Shown: piece by piece, positions 1 through 9,356 of the stretch
Layout: the number at the start of each line of letters is the position of its first letter
Position numbering within the stretch: the first letter of the stretch is position 1
Source: SH-MAG3 sp035461245
GTDB taxonomy: Bacteria; Gemmatimonadota; Gemmatimonadetes; Longimicrobiales; RSA9
Assembly (NCBI GenBank): GCA_035461245.1
Contig: DATHVP010000057.1
Span: 1 to 64,000, forward strand
Direction: 5' to 3'
DNA length: 64,000 nucleotides
Translations under genes and position numbers: made by a program
The notes under the pieces: generated by a model
Told to the model about the DNA's origin: nothing
Database searches by the model: none
What the model saw: only the letters and a program-made list of their open reading frames with translations

Positions 1-1184
1 TGTGGGAGAGCTTCTTCATGCCGCCGGGCGTAGCGCGGGAGGTGCCCGGCCTGGGCAGCGGCTTCATCATCGACGGCAGCGGCCTGGTCCTCACCAACGA
101 GCACGTCGTCCGCGGCGCCACGGAGCTGGTGGTCACGCTCCGTGACGGCCGGGACTTCGACGCCGAACTGGTGGGCTCTGACGAGGTCACGGACCTGGCG
201 CTGCTGCGACTGCGCAACGTGCGCGGCACGCTGCCGGTGGCACCCCTTGGCCGGTCGTCGAACCTGATCATCGGCGAGTGGGTCGTCGCCATCGGCAACC
301 CGTTCGGCTTCATGCTGGCCAACGCGGAGGCCACGGTCACCGCCGGCGTGGTCAGCGGCGTGAACCGCAACATCATCCCCGAGGGCGGCCAGGGCGGCGG
401 CTGGTACCTGGACATGATCCAGACGGACGCCAGCATCAACCCCGGCAACAGCGGGGGGCCGCTGGTGAACGCGCTGGGCGAGGTCATCGGCGTCAACTCC
501 AGCATCATCTCGGGCGGCGGCGGCAGTGTCGGCCTCGGCTTCGCCATCCCCATCGACCGTGCCCGCCGCATTGCACAGGACCTCCAGCGCAACGGCAGCG
601 TGCGCCGGGCGTGGGTGGGCATCGACGTCGTGCCCCATGAGCCGAACCGCTGGGGACGCAGCACGCAGGTGCGCGTGGCGCGGGTGGCGCCCTCCTCACC
701 GGCAACGTCGGCGGGCATCCAGCCGGGCATGCTCATCGTCAGCGCCAACGGCCGGCCCGTCGCCTCGCCGCTGGACTGGGAGGCCCGGCTGCTGGACACG
801 CGCCTGGGCGATGCTCTGGAGCTGGTGGTCTCGCAGGACGGCCGCCAGCGCACGGTGCGCGTGGGCACGGCGGACCTGCCATCACTGGCGGCGGAGCGCG
901 TCCGCGCGCTGGACGAGCTGGAGCTGGTCACCGTGACACCGGCCATCCGCTCCGAGCGACGCATCGCCAACGAGGCCGGCGCGCTCATCGTGAACGCCGG
1001 CGAGGGCGCGCAGCAGGTGGGCTTCCGGGATGGCGACGTCATCCTCCAGGTCAACCGCGCGGCCGTCCGCACCGCCGCCGACGCAGCCGGAATGCTGCGT
1101 CGCCTGGAAGGCACGCGGACCACTGTGCGCGTGCTCGTGGAACGACAGGGCCAGCTCCTGTCCCTCTCCTTCAACATCCGCTGA
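1..1184 (+). CDS. HtrA/DegP-type serine protease with two PDZ domains (5' truncated)
   Basis: The frame is open from base 3 and the first residues read WESFF before the Met at 18, so the signal or anchor region lies outside the window. Counted from that Met, the trypsin-like triad is visible: His29 in TNEHVV, Asp59 in VTDLALL, Ser145 in NPGNSGGPL. Residues about 200-290 look like a first PDZ domain and 300-388 like a second, shorter one. Family role: periplasmic protease/chaperone that removes or refolds damaged envelope proteins. The stop TGA overlaps the purB ATG by one base, so the protease reads into the purine operon, an unusual partner. Family assignment is firm; DegP, DegQ or DegS-type role cannot be separated. 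Confidence 0.93.
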   Translation, partial: WESFFMPPGVAREVPGLGSGFIIDGSGLVLTNEHVVRGATELVVTLRDGRDFDAELVGSDEVTDLALLRLRNVRGTLPVAPLGRSSNLIIGEWVVAIGNPFGFMLANAEATVTAGVVSGVNRNIIPEGGQGGGWYLDMIQTDASINPGNSGGPLVNALGEVIGVNSSIISGGGGSVGLGFAIPIDRARRIAQDLQRNGSVRRAWVGIDVVPHEPNRWGRSTQVRVARVAPSSPATSAGIQPGMLIVSANGRPVASPLDWEARLLDTRLGDALELVVSQDGRQRTVRVGTADLPSLAAERVRALDELELVTVTPAIRSERRIANEAGALIVNAGEGAQQVGFRDGDVILQVNRAAVRTAADAAGMLRRLEGTRTTVRVLVERQGQLLSLSFNIR

Positions 1185-2623
1185 TGAGCGGGACCCTGAT
1201 GGATACATACAGCAATCCGCTCACTGAACGATACGCGTCCCGGGAGATGAGCCGGATCTTCTCGCCCGGGTTCAAGTTCCGCACGTGGCGCCGGCTGTGG
1301 CTGGCACTGGCCGAAGCCGAGCAGGAGCTGGGGCTGGAGATCCCCGACGCCGCGCTGGCGGACATGCGGGCGAACCTGGAGACCATCGACCTGGACCGTG
1401 CGGCGGAGTGGGAGAAGCGCCTGCGCCATGACGTCATGGCCCACGTGCACCACTTCGGCGAGGTCGCGCCGGCGGCGAAGGCGGTGATCCACCTGGGCGC
1501 CACCAGCGCGTTCGTCACGGACAACACGGAGCTGCTCCAGCACCGCGAGGCCATGCTGCTGGTGCGGCAGCGGCTGGTGGCGACCATCGCCGCACTGGCG
1601 GAGTTCGCCCGCGAGTACCGGGACCTGCCGACGCTGGGCTTCACGCACTTCCAGCCGGCGCAGCCGACCACGGTGGGCAAGCGCGCCACGCTCTGGATCC
1701 AGGACCTGCTGCTGGACGTGGAAGAGCTGGACTTCCGCATCGCCAACGTCCGGTTCCGCGGCGTGCGCGGCACCACCGGCACCGAGGCCAGCTTCCTGGA
1801 GCTGTTCAACGGCGATGGCGCGAAGGTGGACGAGCTGAACCGCCGCATCGCGGCGAAGATGGGCTTCGACCGGCTCTATGCGGTGACTGGCCAGACATAC
1901 ACGCGCAAGACGGACTACGCGTACCTGTGCACGCTGGCGGGGCTGGCGACGTCGGCGTCCAAGTTCGCCCACGACATCCGCCTGCTGCAGCACCTGAAGG
2001 AGGTCGAGGAGCCGTTCGAGAAGGAGCAGATCGGCTCGTCGGCCATGGCGTACAAGCGGAACCCCATGCGCACCGAGCGCATCACCGCCATCGCCCGGCA
2101 CGTCATCACGCTGACCATGAACCCGGCCTTCACGGCGGCCACGCAGTGGATGGAGCGGACACTGGACGACTCGGCGAACCGGCGCATCGCCATCCCCGAG
2201 GCCTACCTCGGCACCGATGCCATCCTGCTGCTCATGCACAACGTCTCTGCAGGCCTGGTCGTCCGCCCGGCGGTCATCCGCCGGCACCTGGACGAGGAGC
2301 TGCCGTTCATGGCCACGGAGACCATCCTCATGCACGCCGTCCGCAGGGGCGGCGACCGGCAGGACCTGCACGAGCGGATCCGGCAGCACTCCATCGCCGC
2401 GGCGGAAGGCGTGAAGGAGCGGGGTGAGCGGAACGACCTGGTGGACCGGATTGCCGGCGACGACGCGTTCGGCATGAGCCGCGCCGATATTGACGGCATG
2501 CTCGACCCCGCACGCTTCACCGGCCGGTCCGCCGAGCAGGTGGACATCTTCCTGCGCAACGAGGTCGAGCCGGTCCTCGCCGGCGCCACGGCGGCCGAGG
2601 ACGTGCCGGAGCTGCGCGCGTGA
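1184..2623 (+). CDS. purB: Adenylosuccinate lyase
   Basis: 479 residues from ATG 1184. Acts twice in purine synthesis: it splits SAICAR to AICAR and adenylosuccinate to AMP, releasing fumarate. The fumarase/aspartase superfamily signature GSSAMAYKRNP lies near residues 283-293, and TTGTEASFLELF and the N-terminal NPL..RYAS..M..IFSP block are typical of PurB. A second in-frame ATG at 1199 (MDTYSNPL) matches the usual family start better; neither has a convincing Shine-Dalgarno, and the first is coupled to the htrA stop. The gene ends in a GTGA overlap with purC. Confidence 0.95.
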   Translation: MSGTLMDTYSNPLTERYASREMSRIFSPGFKFRTWRRLWLALAEAEQELGLEIPDAALADMRANLETIDLDRAAEWEKRLRHDVMAHVHHFGEVAPAAKAVIHLGATSAFVTDNTELLQHREAMLLVRQRLVATIAALAEFAREYRDLPTLGFTHFQPAQPTTVGKRATLWIQDLLLDVEELDFRIANVRFRGVRGTTGTEASFLELFNGDGAKVDELNRRIAAKMGFDRLYAVTGQTYTRKTDYAYLCTLAGLATSASKFAHDIRLLQHLKEVEEPFEKEQIGSSAMAYKRNPMRTERITAIARHVITLTMNPAFTAATQWMERTLDDSANRRIAIPEAYLGTDAILLLMHNVSAGLVVRPAVIRRHLDEELPFMATETILMHAVRRGGDRQDLHERIRQHSIAAAEGVKERGERNDLVDRIAGDDAFGMSRADIDGMLDPARFTGRSAEQVDIFLRNEVEPVLAGATAAEDVPELRA

Positions 2624-3555
2624 ACACGGCCATTGACCGCACCGACCTGCCACTGCCGATGGTGGCCCGGGGCAAGGTCCGGGACGTCTATGCGGTGGGC
2701 GATGACCGCCTGCTCATTGTCGCCACGGACCGGATCAGCGCGTTCGACGTGGTGCTGCCGCAGCCCATCCCCCGCAAGGGCGCGGTGCTGACGCAGCTCA
2801 CGGCGTGGTGGCTCGCCCGCACGTCGAGCATCACGCCGAACCACCTCATCACGGCGAAGGCCGCCGCCATCGCCCGGGACGTGCCGGAGCTGGCGGACAC
2901 ACGACGCATCTGGGAGCACCGCGCCATGCTGGTGCACCGGGCGCAGGTGGTGCCCATCGAGTGCGTCGTCCGCGGCTACATCTCCGGCTCCGCGTGGGCC
3001 GAGTACCGGCGCACGGGCACACTGGCAGGCGAGGCCCTGCCCGAGGGACTGCAGGAGAGCCAGCGGCTGGATCCGCCCATCTTCTCGCCGGCAACGAAGG
3101 CGGAGACCGGCCACGACGAGAACATCACGTTCGCGCAGATGTGCGACGTCGTCGGCACCGACCTGGCCAGTGAGCTGCGACGCCGCTCACTGGAGATCTA
3201 CACCCGGGGCCGGGACATCGCCGCGGACGCGGGCATCATCCTGGCCGACACGAAGTTCGAGTTCGGCACACTGCCGGACGGCACCCTGGTCCTCATTGAC
3301 GAGGTGCTGACGCCGGACTCGTCGCGCTTCTGGCCCGAGTCCCTGTACACCCTGGGCCGGGGCCAGCCGTCGCTGGACAAGCAGCCGGTGCGGGACTACC
3401 TGGAGTCGCTGGTCACCGACGGGAAATGGAACAAGGAGCCGCCGCCGCCGGACCTGCCGCAGGAGGTGGTGGATGCGACCTCCATCCGCTATCTCGACGC
3501 GTTCCAGCGGCTCACCGGCCTGACCCTGGACGAGTTCATCGGAGACGCGGCATGA
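2620..3555 (+). CDS. purC: SAICAR synthase (phosphoribosylaminoimidazole-succinocarboxamide synthase)
   Basis: 311 residues, GTG start overlapping the purB stop (GTGA). Condenses CAIR with aspartate using ATP. Visible blocks are GKVRDVYAVG (nucleotide loop), DRISAFDVVLPQPIP, ECVVRGYISGSAWAEY and ILADTKFEFG, followed by DEVLTPDSSRFWP. The length (about 300) and the long insert before the C-terminal part match the longer, yeast-like PurC type rather than the roughly 240-residue E. coli type. Translationally coupled to purB, so its level should follow it. Confidence 0.96.
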   Translation: MNTAIDRTDLPLPMVARGKVRDVYAVGDDRLLIVATDRISAFDVVLPQPIPRKGAVLTQLTAWWLARTSSITPNHLITAKAAAIARDVPELADTRRIWEHRAMLVHRAQVVPIECVVRGYISGSAWAEYRRTGTLAGEALPEGLQESQRLDPPIFSPATKAETGHDENITFAQMCDVVGTDLASELRRRSLEIYTRGRDIAADAGIILADTKFEFGTLPDGTLVLIDEVLTPDSSRFWPESLYTLGRGQPSLDKQPVRDYLESLVTDGKWNKEPPPPDLPQEVVDATSIRYLDAFQRLTGLTLDEFIGDAA

Positions 3556-3595
3556 TGAACCCGACGCCCGCAACCACAGACGCGAGGGGGGCGGC

Positions 3596-4495
3596 ATGAA
3601 CATGATGCCGCCGGTCCGGCCGCGCCTGCAGCGGGGCGTCATCATCATCCCCAGTGCGCTGACGCTGGGCAACCTGTTCTTCGGCATCTGGGCCATCGTC
3701 AGTGCAACGCGTGGCGAGTTCGAGCGGGCCGCGTGGCTCATCGTCTTTGCCGGCATCGCCGACACGCTGGACGGCCGCGTCGCACGCGTGACGAAGACGG
3801 GCAGCCGGTTCGGCGAGGAGCTGGACTCGCTGGTGGACGCCATCAGCTTCGGCGTGGCCCCGGCGCTGGTCATCTACCACCTGTTCCTGGTGGACGGCGC
3901 GTGGGGCTGGATCGTCTCGTTCTTCTACGTGTCCTGCGCCGTGGTCCGGCTGGCCCGCTTCAACGTGGACCAGGCCGGCCACGCCAAGGTGTCGTTCCAC
4001 GGGCTGCCATCGCCGTCGGCTGGCATGACGCTGGCCACGTTCTACCCGTTCAGCCAGACGCCGCTCTTCGAGCAGTACCTGTCCGCCTGGCGCTGGCCGG
4101 AGCTGATGATCGGGCTCATGATCATGCTGGGCCTGCTCATGATGAGCCAGGTGCTCTATCCGGTGGTCCCGAAGTTCGGGTTCCGCACGCGTAAGGGCAT
4201 CCTCACGGCGGTCTTCCTGCTGACCATGATCGTGCTGGCCATCACCATACCGTCGTACTTCTTCTTCCCCGCCCTGCTCGGCTACATCGCGTACGGCATC
4301 GGCAAGGCCCTCGTCCTCGGCTTCTTCGACCGGCTGCCCGACGAGGACCTGCTGCTGGACGAGGAGCCCGGCGACGAGGCCGGCGCCGAGCTGCGGGAAA
4401 TGGACTACCGCGAACTGTCACCCTGGCAACGATTCCGGCTGCAGCGCCCGCCACAGCGCCCGGCCCGACTGATGGATGAGGAGGATACACTGTGA
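3596..4495 (+). CDS. pssA: CDP-diacylglycerol--serine O-phosphatidyltransferase
   Basis: 299-residue polytopic membrane enzyme. The CDP-alcohol phosphatidyltransferase signature is complete: Asp59, Gly60, Ala63, Arg64, Gly73, Asp77, Asp81 in the DG-x2-AR-x8-G-x3-D-x3-D pattern. Several hydrophobic helices follow, then a charged cytosolic tail from about 245. It makes phosphatidylserine, the precursor of phosphatidylethanolamine. The chosen ATG at 3596 follows a G-rich stretch (GAGGGGGGCGGC). Serine rather than glycerol specificity is inferred from overall similarity to PssA. It lies inside the purine operon: 40 nt after purC and in GTGA overlap with purS. Confidence 0.88.
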   Translation: MNMMPPVRPRLQRGVIIIPSALTLGNLFFGIWAIVSATRGEFERAAWLIVFAGIADTLDGRVARVTKTGSRFGEELDSLVDAISFGVAPALVIYHLFLVDGAWGWIVSFFYVSCAVVRLARFNVDQAGHAKVSFHGLPSPSAGMTLATFYPFSQTPLFEQYLSAWRWPELMIGLMIMLGLLMMSQVLYPVVPKFGFRTRKGILTAVFLLTMIVLAITIPSYFFFPALLGYIAYGIGKALVLGFFDRLPDEDLLLDEEPGDEAGAELREMDYRELSPWQRFRLQRPPQRPARLMDEEDTL

Positions 4496-4749
4496 CTACA
4501 TATACCGCTGAGGTCCGCATCACGCCGCGGGCCGGCCTGCTGGACCCCGAGGGCCAGGCCGTGCAGCACGCGCTGCACTCGCTGGAGTTCGACGGTGTCG
4601 GGGACGTCCGCGTCGGCCGGCTCATCCGCCTCGAACTGCGCGCCGATTCCGAGAGCGCCGCCCGCGAGCAGACGGAAACCATGTGCCGGAAGCTGCTGGC
4701 GAACCCGGTGACGGAGGACTTCGACATCGTGCTGCAGCAGGGCGGATGA
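4492..4749 (+). CDS. purS: FGAM synthetase subunit PurS
   Basis: 85 residues, the usual PurS size, GTG start overlapping the pssA stop. Blocks ITPRAGLLDPEGQAV and VRVGRLIRLEL are characteristic. PurS is the small bridging subunit that holds PurQ on PurL in the three-part FGAM synthetase of Gram-positives, archaea and many other phyla. All three subunits occur here in the order purS-purQ-purL, which makes the assignment secure despite its size. Confidence 0.95.
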   Translation: MTTYTAEVRITPRAGLLDPEGQAVQHALHSLEFDGVGDVRVGRLIRLELRADSESAAREQTETMCRKLLANPVTEDFDIVLQQGG

Positions 4750-4750
4750 G

Positions 4751-5497
4751 ATGAAGGCAGCCATCATCACGTTCCCCGGCTCCAACTGCGATTACGACTG
4801 CTACAAGGCCATCACGGACGTGCTCGGCGAGGAGGCCCGCTTCGTCTGGCATCGTGAGGACAAGGTCGGCGAGTGCGACCTGGTGGTGCTGCCGGGTGGG
4901 TTCAGCTACGGCGACTACCTGCGCGCCGGCGCCATCGCCCGGTTCAGCCCCATCATGGCGGACGTGCAGCGCTTTGCCGCTGACGGCGGCTACGTGCTCG
5001 GCGTCTGCAACGGCTTCCAGGTCCTGTGCGAGGCGCACATGCTGCCCGGCGCGCTGGTGAAGAACCGGTCGCTCAAGTTCCAGGGCGAGCGCGTCTGGTG
5101 CCGCGTCGAGAACGCAGGCACCGCGTTCACCAACCGATATGATCAGGGCCAGGTGCTGCACCTGCACATCGCCCACGGCCAGGGCAACTACGTGGCGGAC
5201 CCGGACGTCATCGACGAACTCGAATCGAGCAATCGAGTCGTGTTCCGGTACGTGGACGACGAGGGCAACCCCAGCGACGAGGGCAACGCCAACGGCTCGG
5301 TGAACAACATCGCCGGCATCATCAACGAGCACGGCAACGTGCTGGGGCTCATGCCCCACCCCGAACGCTCCGTCGAACTGCTGCTCGGGTCCGCGGACGG
5401 GCTGCCGCTGTTCGAGTCCATCGCGGAGGCGATCGGCTCGAGGAGCGGAGGCGGCGCGGTTGCGGGCACGGCCTCCAGCCCAGGGAGGTCATCATGA
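4751..5497 (+). CDS. purQ: FGAM synthetase glutaminase subunit PurQ
   Basis: 248 residues. Class I glutamine amidotransferase that releases ammonia for PurL. Nucleophile Cys86 lies in VLGVCNGFQVL; the His and Glu are in LMPHPERSVE near residue 205; the GGFSYGDYLRAGAIA block is typical of PurQ. The ATG is one base after the purS stop. The C-terminal tail after about residue 225 is Gly/Ser-rich and probably disordered. Ends in an ATGA overlap with purL. Confidence 0.96.
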   Translation: MKAAIITFPGSNCDYDCYKAITDVLGEEARFVWHREDKVGECDLVVLPGGFSYGDYLRAGAIARFSPIMADVQRFAADGGYVLGVCNGFQVLCEAHMLPGALVKNRSLKFQGERVWCRVENAGTAFTNRYDQGQVLHLHIAHGQGNYVADPDVIDELESSNRVVFRYVDDEGNPSDEGNANGSVNNIAGIINEHGNVLGLMPHPERSVELLLGSADGLPLFESIAEAIGSRSGGGAVAGTASSPGRSS

Positions 5498-7794
5498 CGA
5501 CGCATCGGGCGGGCGGCATGAACCACATGGTGACGGCGGGGATGGACGTGCAGCCGCGAGAGGGCGACCCGGAGATCACGCCGGAGGTCGTCGCACAGCA
5601 CAAGCTCTCGCCGGACGAGTACCAGCTCATCATAGAGGCGGTGGGCCGCGAGCCGACGTTCACCGAGCTGGGCGTGTTCAGCGCGCTCTGGTCGGAGCAC
5701 TGCGGCTACAAGAACTCGAAGCCGCTGCTGCGGCAGCTCCCGACGAAGGCGGAATGGGTGCTGCAGGGCCCCGGCGAGAACGCCGGCGTCATAGACATCG
5801 GCGATGGCTTCGCCGTCGCGTTCAAGATCGAGTCGCACAACCACCCGTCGGCGGTGGAGCCGTATGAGGGCGCGGCCACTGGCGTGGGCGGCATCCTCCG
5901 GGACGTCTTCACCATGGGCGCGCGACCCATTGCCGTGCTGGACTCGCTGCGCTTCGGGTCGCTGACGAACCCGCGCGTGCGCTACCTGTTCGCCGGCGTG
6001 GTCAAAGGCATCGGCGATTACGGCAACGCCGTGGGCATCCCGAACATCGGTGGGGAGGTCTATTTCGACGACGCGTACGAGGGCAACCCGCTCGTCAACG
6101 CAATGGCCATCGGGCTGATGAAGCAGGAGGAGCTGATCCGCGGCGAGGCCAGCGGCGTCGGCAACCCCATCATGGCGGTGGGCGCACGCACCGGCCGCGA
6201 CGGCATCCATGGCGCCACCTTCGCGTCGGACGAACTCAGCGAGGAATCGGAAGCGAACCGGCCGCAGGTGCAGGTGGGCGACCCGTTCACGGAGAAGCTG
6301 CTGCTCGAGGCGTCGCTGGAGCTGATTCGCAGCGGTTTCATCGTCGGCATCCAGGACATGGGCGCGGCGGGACTGGCCTCGTCGTCCACGGAGATGGCGG
6401 CCCGGTCTGGCACAGGCGTGGACATTGACACGTCACTGGTGCCCGTCCGGGAGGAGGGCATGACGCCGTACGAGATCCTGCGGTCCGAGTCCCAGGAGCG
6501 GATGCTCGTCGTGGCGAAGAAGGGTCATGAGGACGACGTCGTCCGGATCCTGGAGAAGTGGGAGTTGGAGGCCGCCGTCATCGGCCACGTCACGGACGAT
6601 GGCAGGTACCGGGTGCGGGAGAACGGCGTCGTGGTCTGTGACCTGCCCGGCGAGCCGCTGGTGAACGCGTGCCCCACCTACACGCGGGAAGGCCGGGAGT
6701 CCGACGAGATCCGGAAGCTGCGGGAGTGGACGCCGGCGGACCTCGACATGTCGCACACGGAGAAGCACGCCGGCAAGGTGCTGCTCCGGCTGCTGGCCTC
6801 GCCGAACATCGCCAGCAAGCGCTGGGTCTACAACCAGTACGACACGACGGTCCGCACCAATACCGTCTACGCGCCCGGCGGCGATGCCGGCGTGCTGCGC
6901 GTCCGCGGGACGAACCGCGGCATTGCCGCGACAGTGGACTGCAACGGCCGCTACGTCTACCTGAACCCCCGGCGCGGTGCACAGATCGCCGTGGCGGAGG
7001 CCGCGCGCAACCTGGTCTGCGTCGGGGCACGGCCGCGGGCCATCACCAACAACCTCAACTTCGGCAACCCCCTCAAGCCCGAGGTCTACTATCAGCTCCG
7101 CGAGGCGGTGCTCGGCATGGGCGAGGCGTGCAGCGCGTTTGATACGCCGGTGACGGGCGGCAACGTGTCGCTGTACAATGAGAACCCGGCCGGCGCCATC
7201 TACCCCACACCGACGGTGGGCATGGTTGGCGTGCTGGACGAGATCGAGCACTTCCTCACCATGGCGTTCAAGGCGGAGGGCGACGTCATCATCCTCCTCG
7301 GCCGGAACACCGACGAGCTCGGCGGCTCCGAGTACCTGAAGGTGGTGCACGGCCTCGTGGCGGGCGACGCACCGAACGTGGACCTGGACGGCGAGCGGCG
7401 GCTCCACGAGGTGATGTTGTCACTGAACGAGTGGCGGCTGCTGCGCAGCGCACACGACACCGCCGAGGGTGGGCTCACCGTGGCCCTCGCCGAGTCCGCC
7501 ATGGCCGGCGAAGACCACTGGGGCGTAGACATCGAACTGGACGACGAAATCGACGTGGCCCCCCTCCTGTTCGGTGAGGCGCAGGGCCGGATCGTGGTTT
7601 CGTGCGCGCCGGAGGACGCGAGCGCCATTGTCGCCAGTGCCTCGGACTCGGGTGTGCCGGCGAAGGTCATCGGCCGGGTCGGGCCCAGGGATGGGCAGTT
7701 CGTGGTGCGGACCCGGAGCGGAGCCCGGGTGGACCTGCCGGTCGCGAGTCTGCACGAGGTGTGGAGCACCGCGATCCCGCGGCTGATGGAATAG
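5494..7794 (+). CDS. purL: FGAM synthetase large subunit PurL
   Basis: 766 residues, the small PurL type that needs separate PurS and PurQ. Converts FGAR, glutamine-derived ammonia and ATP to FGAM. Typical blocks: FSALWSEHCGYKNSKP near residue 62, then SHNHPSAVEPYEGAATGVGG and LASSSTEMAARSGTG. The two AIRS-like halves are both present. ATG in ATGA overlap with purQ; alternative Mets at residues 9, 12 and 17 exist in the poorly conserved N-terminus. Its stop codon abuts a tandem-repeat array. Confidence 0.96.
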   Translation: MTTHRAGGMNHMVTAGMDVQPREGDPEITPEVVAQHKLSPDEYQLIIEAVGREPTFTELGVFSALWSEHCGYKNSKPLLRQLPTKAEWVLQGPGENAGVIDIGDGFAVAFKIESHNHPSAVEPYEGAATGVGGILRDVFTMGARPIAVLDSLRFGSLTNPRVRYLFAGVVKGIGDYGNAVGIPNIGGEVYFDDAYEGNPLVNAMAIGLMKQEELIRGEASGVGNPIMAVGARTGRDGIHGATFASDELSEESEANRPQVQVGDPFTEKLLLEASLELIRSGFIVGIQDMGAAGLASSSTEMAARSGTGVDIDTSLVPVREEGMTPYEILRSESQERMLVVAKKGHEDDVVRILEKWELEAAVIGHVTDDGRYRVRENGVVVCDLPGEPLVNACPTYTREGRESDEIRKLREWTPADLDMSHTEKHAGKVLLRLLASPNIASKRWVYNQYDTTVRTNTVYAPGGDAGVLRVRGTNRGIAATVDCNGRYVYLNPRRGAQIAVAEAARNLVCVGARPRAITNNLNFGNPLKPEVYYQLREAVLGMGEACSAFDTPVTGGNVSLYNENPAGAIYPTPTVGMVGVLDEIEHFLTMAFKAEGDVIILLGRNTDELGGSEYLKVVHGLVAGDAPNVDLDGERRLHEVMLSLNEWRLLRSAHDTAEGGLTVALAESAMAGEDHWGVDIELDDEIDVAPLLFGEAQGRIVVSCAPEDASAIVASASDSGVPAKVIGRVGPRDGQFVVRTRSGARVDLPVASLHEVWSTAIPRLME

Positions 7795-7916
7795 CGCGCT
7801 ATGCGCGCGGTGTACTGGGCGCGCTTCGCGCTCGGTGTATTGGGCGCGCTATGCGCGCGGTGTATTGGGCGCGCTATGCGCGGTGTATTGGGCGCGCTAT
7901 GCGCGCGGTGTATAGT
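7794..7916 (+). repeat. Five tandem copies of a 25-bp palindromic unit
   Basis: Copies at 7794-7818, 7819-7843, 7844-7868, 7869-7891 (2 bp shorter) and 7892-7916. Each starts with the self-complementary core GCGCGCTATGCGCGC and continues CGGTGTATTGG. Each unit can form a small hairpin. The array begins on the last base of the purL stop codon and ends just before the purF leader hairpin. Short frames across it encode only repetitive Arg/Ala/Cys peptides and are not credible genes. Confidence 0.9.
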
Positions 7917-7935
7917 TCATGGGGATGGTTTATGG

Positions 7936-7957
7936 GGGGGCGCCTTCGGGCGCCTTT
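7936..7957 (+). terminator. Terminator- or attenuator-like UUCG hairpin in the purF leader
   Basis: GGCGCC (7939-7944), loop TTCG (7945-7948), GGCGCC (7949-7954), then TTT. The C(UUCG)G tetraloop is exceptionally stable and further G-U pairs can extend the stem. It lies 19 nt before the purF ATG, so it could end purL transcription, attenuate purF or act on translation. The short T run makes full termination uncertain. Confidence 0.6.
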
Positions 7958-7973
7958 CATGGGGCGTGACTGA

Positions 7974-9356
7974 ATGTGTGGAATAGTTGGCGTAGCGGGG
8001 GTTGAGCGGGCGGCCGAACTGGCGTACCTGGGGCTGTATGCGTTGCAGCACCGGGGCCAGGAGGCGGCGGGCATCCTGGCGGTGGACGACGGCGGCACGG
8101 CGCGGCTGCATAAGGCCCACGGGCTGGTCGTGGAGGGCTTCAGCGACACCAGCATGGAGGACCTGCCGGGCTCCGTGGCCCTGGGCCACGTGCGCTACTC
8201 CACGGCGGGCGGGCCGGGACTGGTGAACGCGCAGCCCATCCTGGTGCGCTACCATGAGGGCGACCTCGCGCTGGTGCACAACGGCAACATCACCAACGCG
8301 GGTCAGCTCCGCCACCAGCTCGTGCAGGAGGGCGCGCTGTTCCAGACGTCGGTGGACACGGAGGTCATCGTCCACCTCATCGCCCGGTCCCGTGGCCGGA
8401 CGGCGGAGGAGCAGGTGCTGGAGGCCCTGAGCCAGCTCACGGGCGCGTTCTCGGTGATGCTGACCATTGGCCGGGACATGTACGTGGCCCGGGACCCGTG
8501 GGGCTACAGGCCCCTGATCCTGGGTCGGTTCCCCGACGGCGGCTACGCGGTTGCCAGCGAGACATGCGCCCTCGACCTCGTCGGCGCCGTCATCGAGCGG
8601 GACATCGAGGCCGGCGAGGTCATCCGGATCCGGGACGGCCGGCTGGAGGCCGTGGCGCGGCTGCCCGGCTCGGTACGCCCTGCCCCGTGCATCTTCGAGC
8701 TGGTCTACTTCGCGCGGCCGGACTCGAAGATCTGGGGCGCCAGTGTAGACCGGGCACGCCGCGCCTTCGGCCGTCAGCTCGCGAAGGAGCAGCCGGCGGA
8801 CGCCGATTGCGTGTTCAGCGTGCCCGACTCGTCCAACTCCGCCGCGCTGGGCTTCGCCGAGGAGAGCGGCATCCCGCTGGAGCTGGGGCTGATCCGCAAC
8901 CACTACGTCGGCCGGACATTCATCCACCCGACGCAGCAGGGTCGGGACTTCCGCGTGCGCATCAAGTACAACGCCGTCCGCGAAGTCATCGAGGGCAAGC
9001 GCGTGGTGGTCGTGGATGACTCGCTGGTGCGCGGCACCACCAGCCGCGGGCTGATCGCGCTGATCCGCGAGGCCGGCGCGAAGGAAGTGCATTTCCGTGT
9101 GTCGTCGCCGCCGGTTACGCACCCGTGCTACTACGGCATCGACATGCCCACGAAGGAAGAACTCATCGGCTCCAGCCACAGCATCGAGGAGATCCGCCAG
9201 CACCTGGACGTGGATTCCCTCGGCTACCTGTCGCTGGAGGGCATGCAGGGCGCGGTGGCGCAGCACGGCCCGTTCTGCGACGCGTGCTTCTCCGGCAACT
9301 ACACGGCGCCCCTGGTGGACCTGCAGCTCGGGCACGGGATCACGCCGCACTGCTGA
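7974..9356 (+). CDS. purF: Amidophosphoribosyltransferase
   Basis: 460 residues. First committed step of purine synthesis: PRPP plus glutamine to phosphoribosylamine. The protein starts MCGIVGVAG, so Cys2 is directly exposed after Met removal and there is no long propeptide. The PRPP loop VVVDDSLVRGTTS lies near residue 347. The C-terminal FCDACFSGNY matches the iron-sulfur cysteines of the B. subtilis-type enzyme. It is 179 bp after purL, the only loose junction in the operon, and that gap holds the repeat array and hairpin. Confidence 0.96.
   Translation: MCGIVGVAGVERAAELAYLGLYALQHRGQEAAGILAVDDGGTARLHKAHGLVVEGFSDTSMEDLPGSVALGHVRYSTAGGPGLVNAQPILVRYHEGDLALVHNGNITNAGQLRHQLVQEGALFQTSVDTEVIVHLIARSRGRTAEEQVLEALSQLTGAFSVMLTIGRDMYVARDPWGYRPLILGRFPDGGYAVASETCALDLVGAVIERDIEAGEVIRIRDGRLEAVARLPGSVRPAPCIFELVYFARPDSKIWGASVDRARRAFGRQLAKEQPADADCVFSVPDSSNSAALGFAEESGIPLELGLIRNHYVGRTFIHPTQQGRDFRVRIKYNAVREVIEGKRVVVVDDSLVRGTTSRGLIALIREAGAKEVHFRVSSPPVTHPCYYGIDMPTKEELIGSSHSIEEIRQHLDVDSLGYLSLEGMQGAVAQHGPFCDACFSGNYTAPLVDLQLGHGITPHC

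Noticed and set aside
7801..7986. Small ORFs across the purL-purF repeat array
   Set aside because: They only translate the tandem repeat into a repetitive peptide and have no ribosome site.
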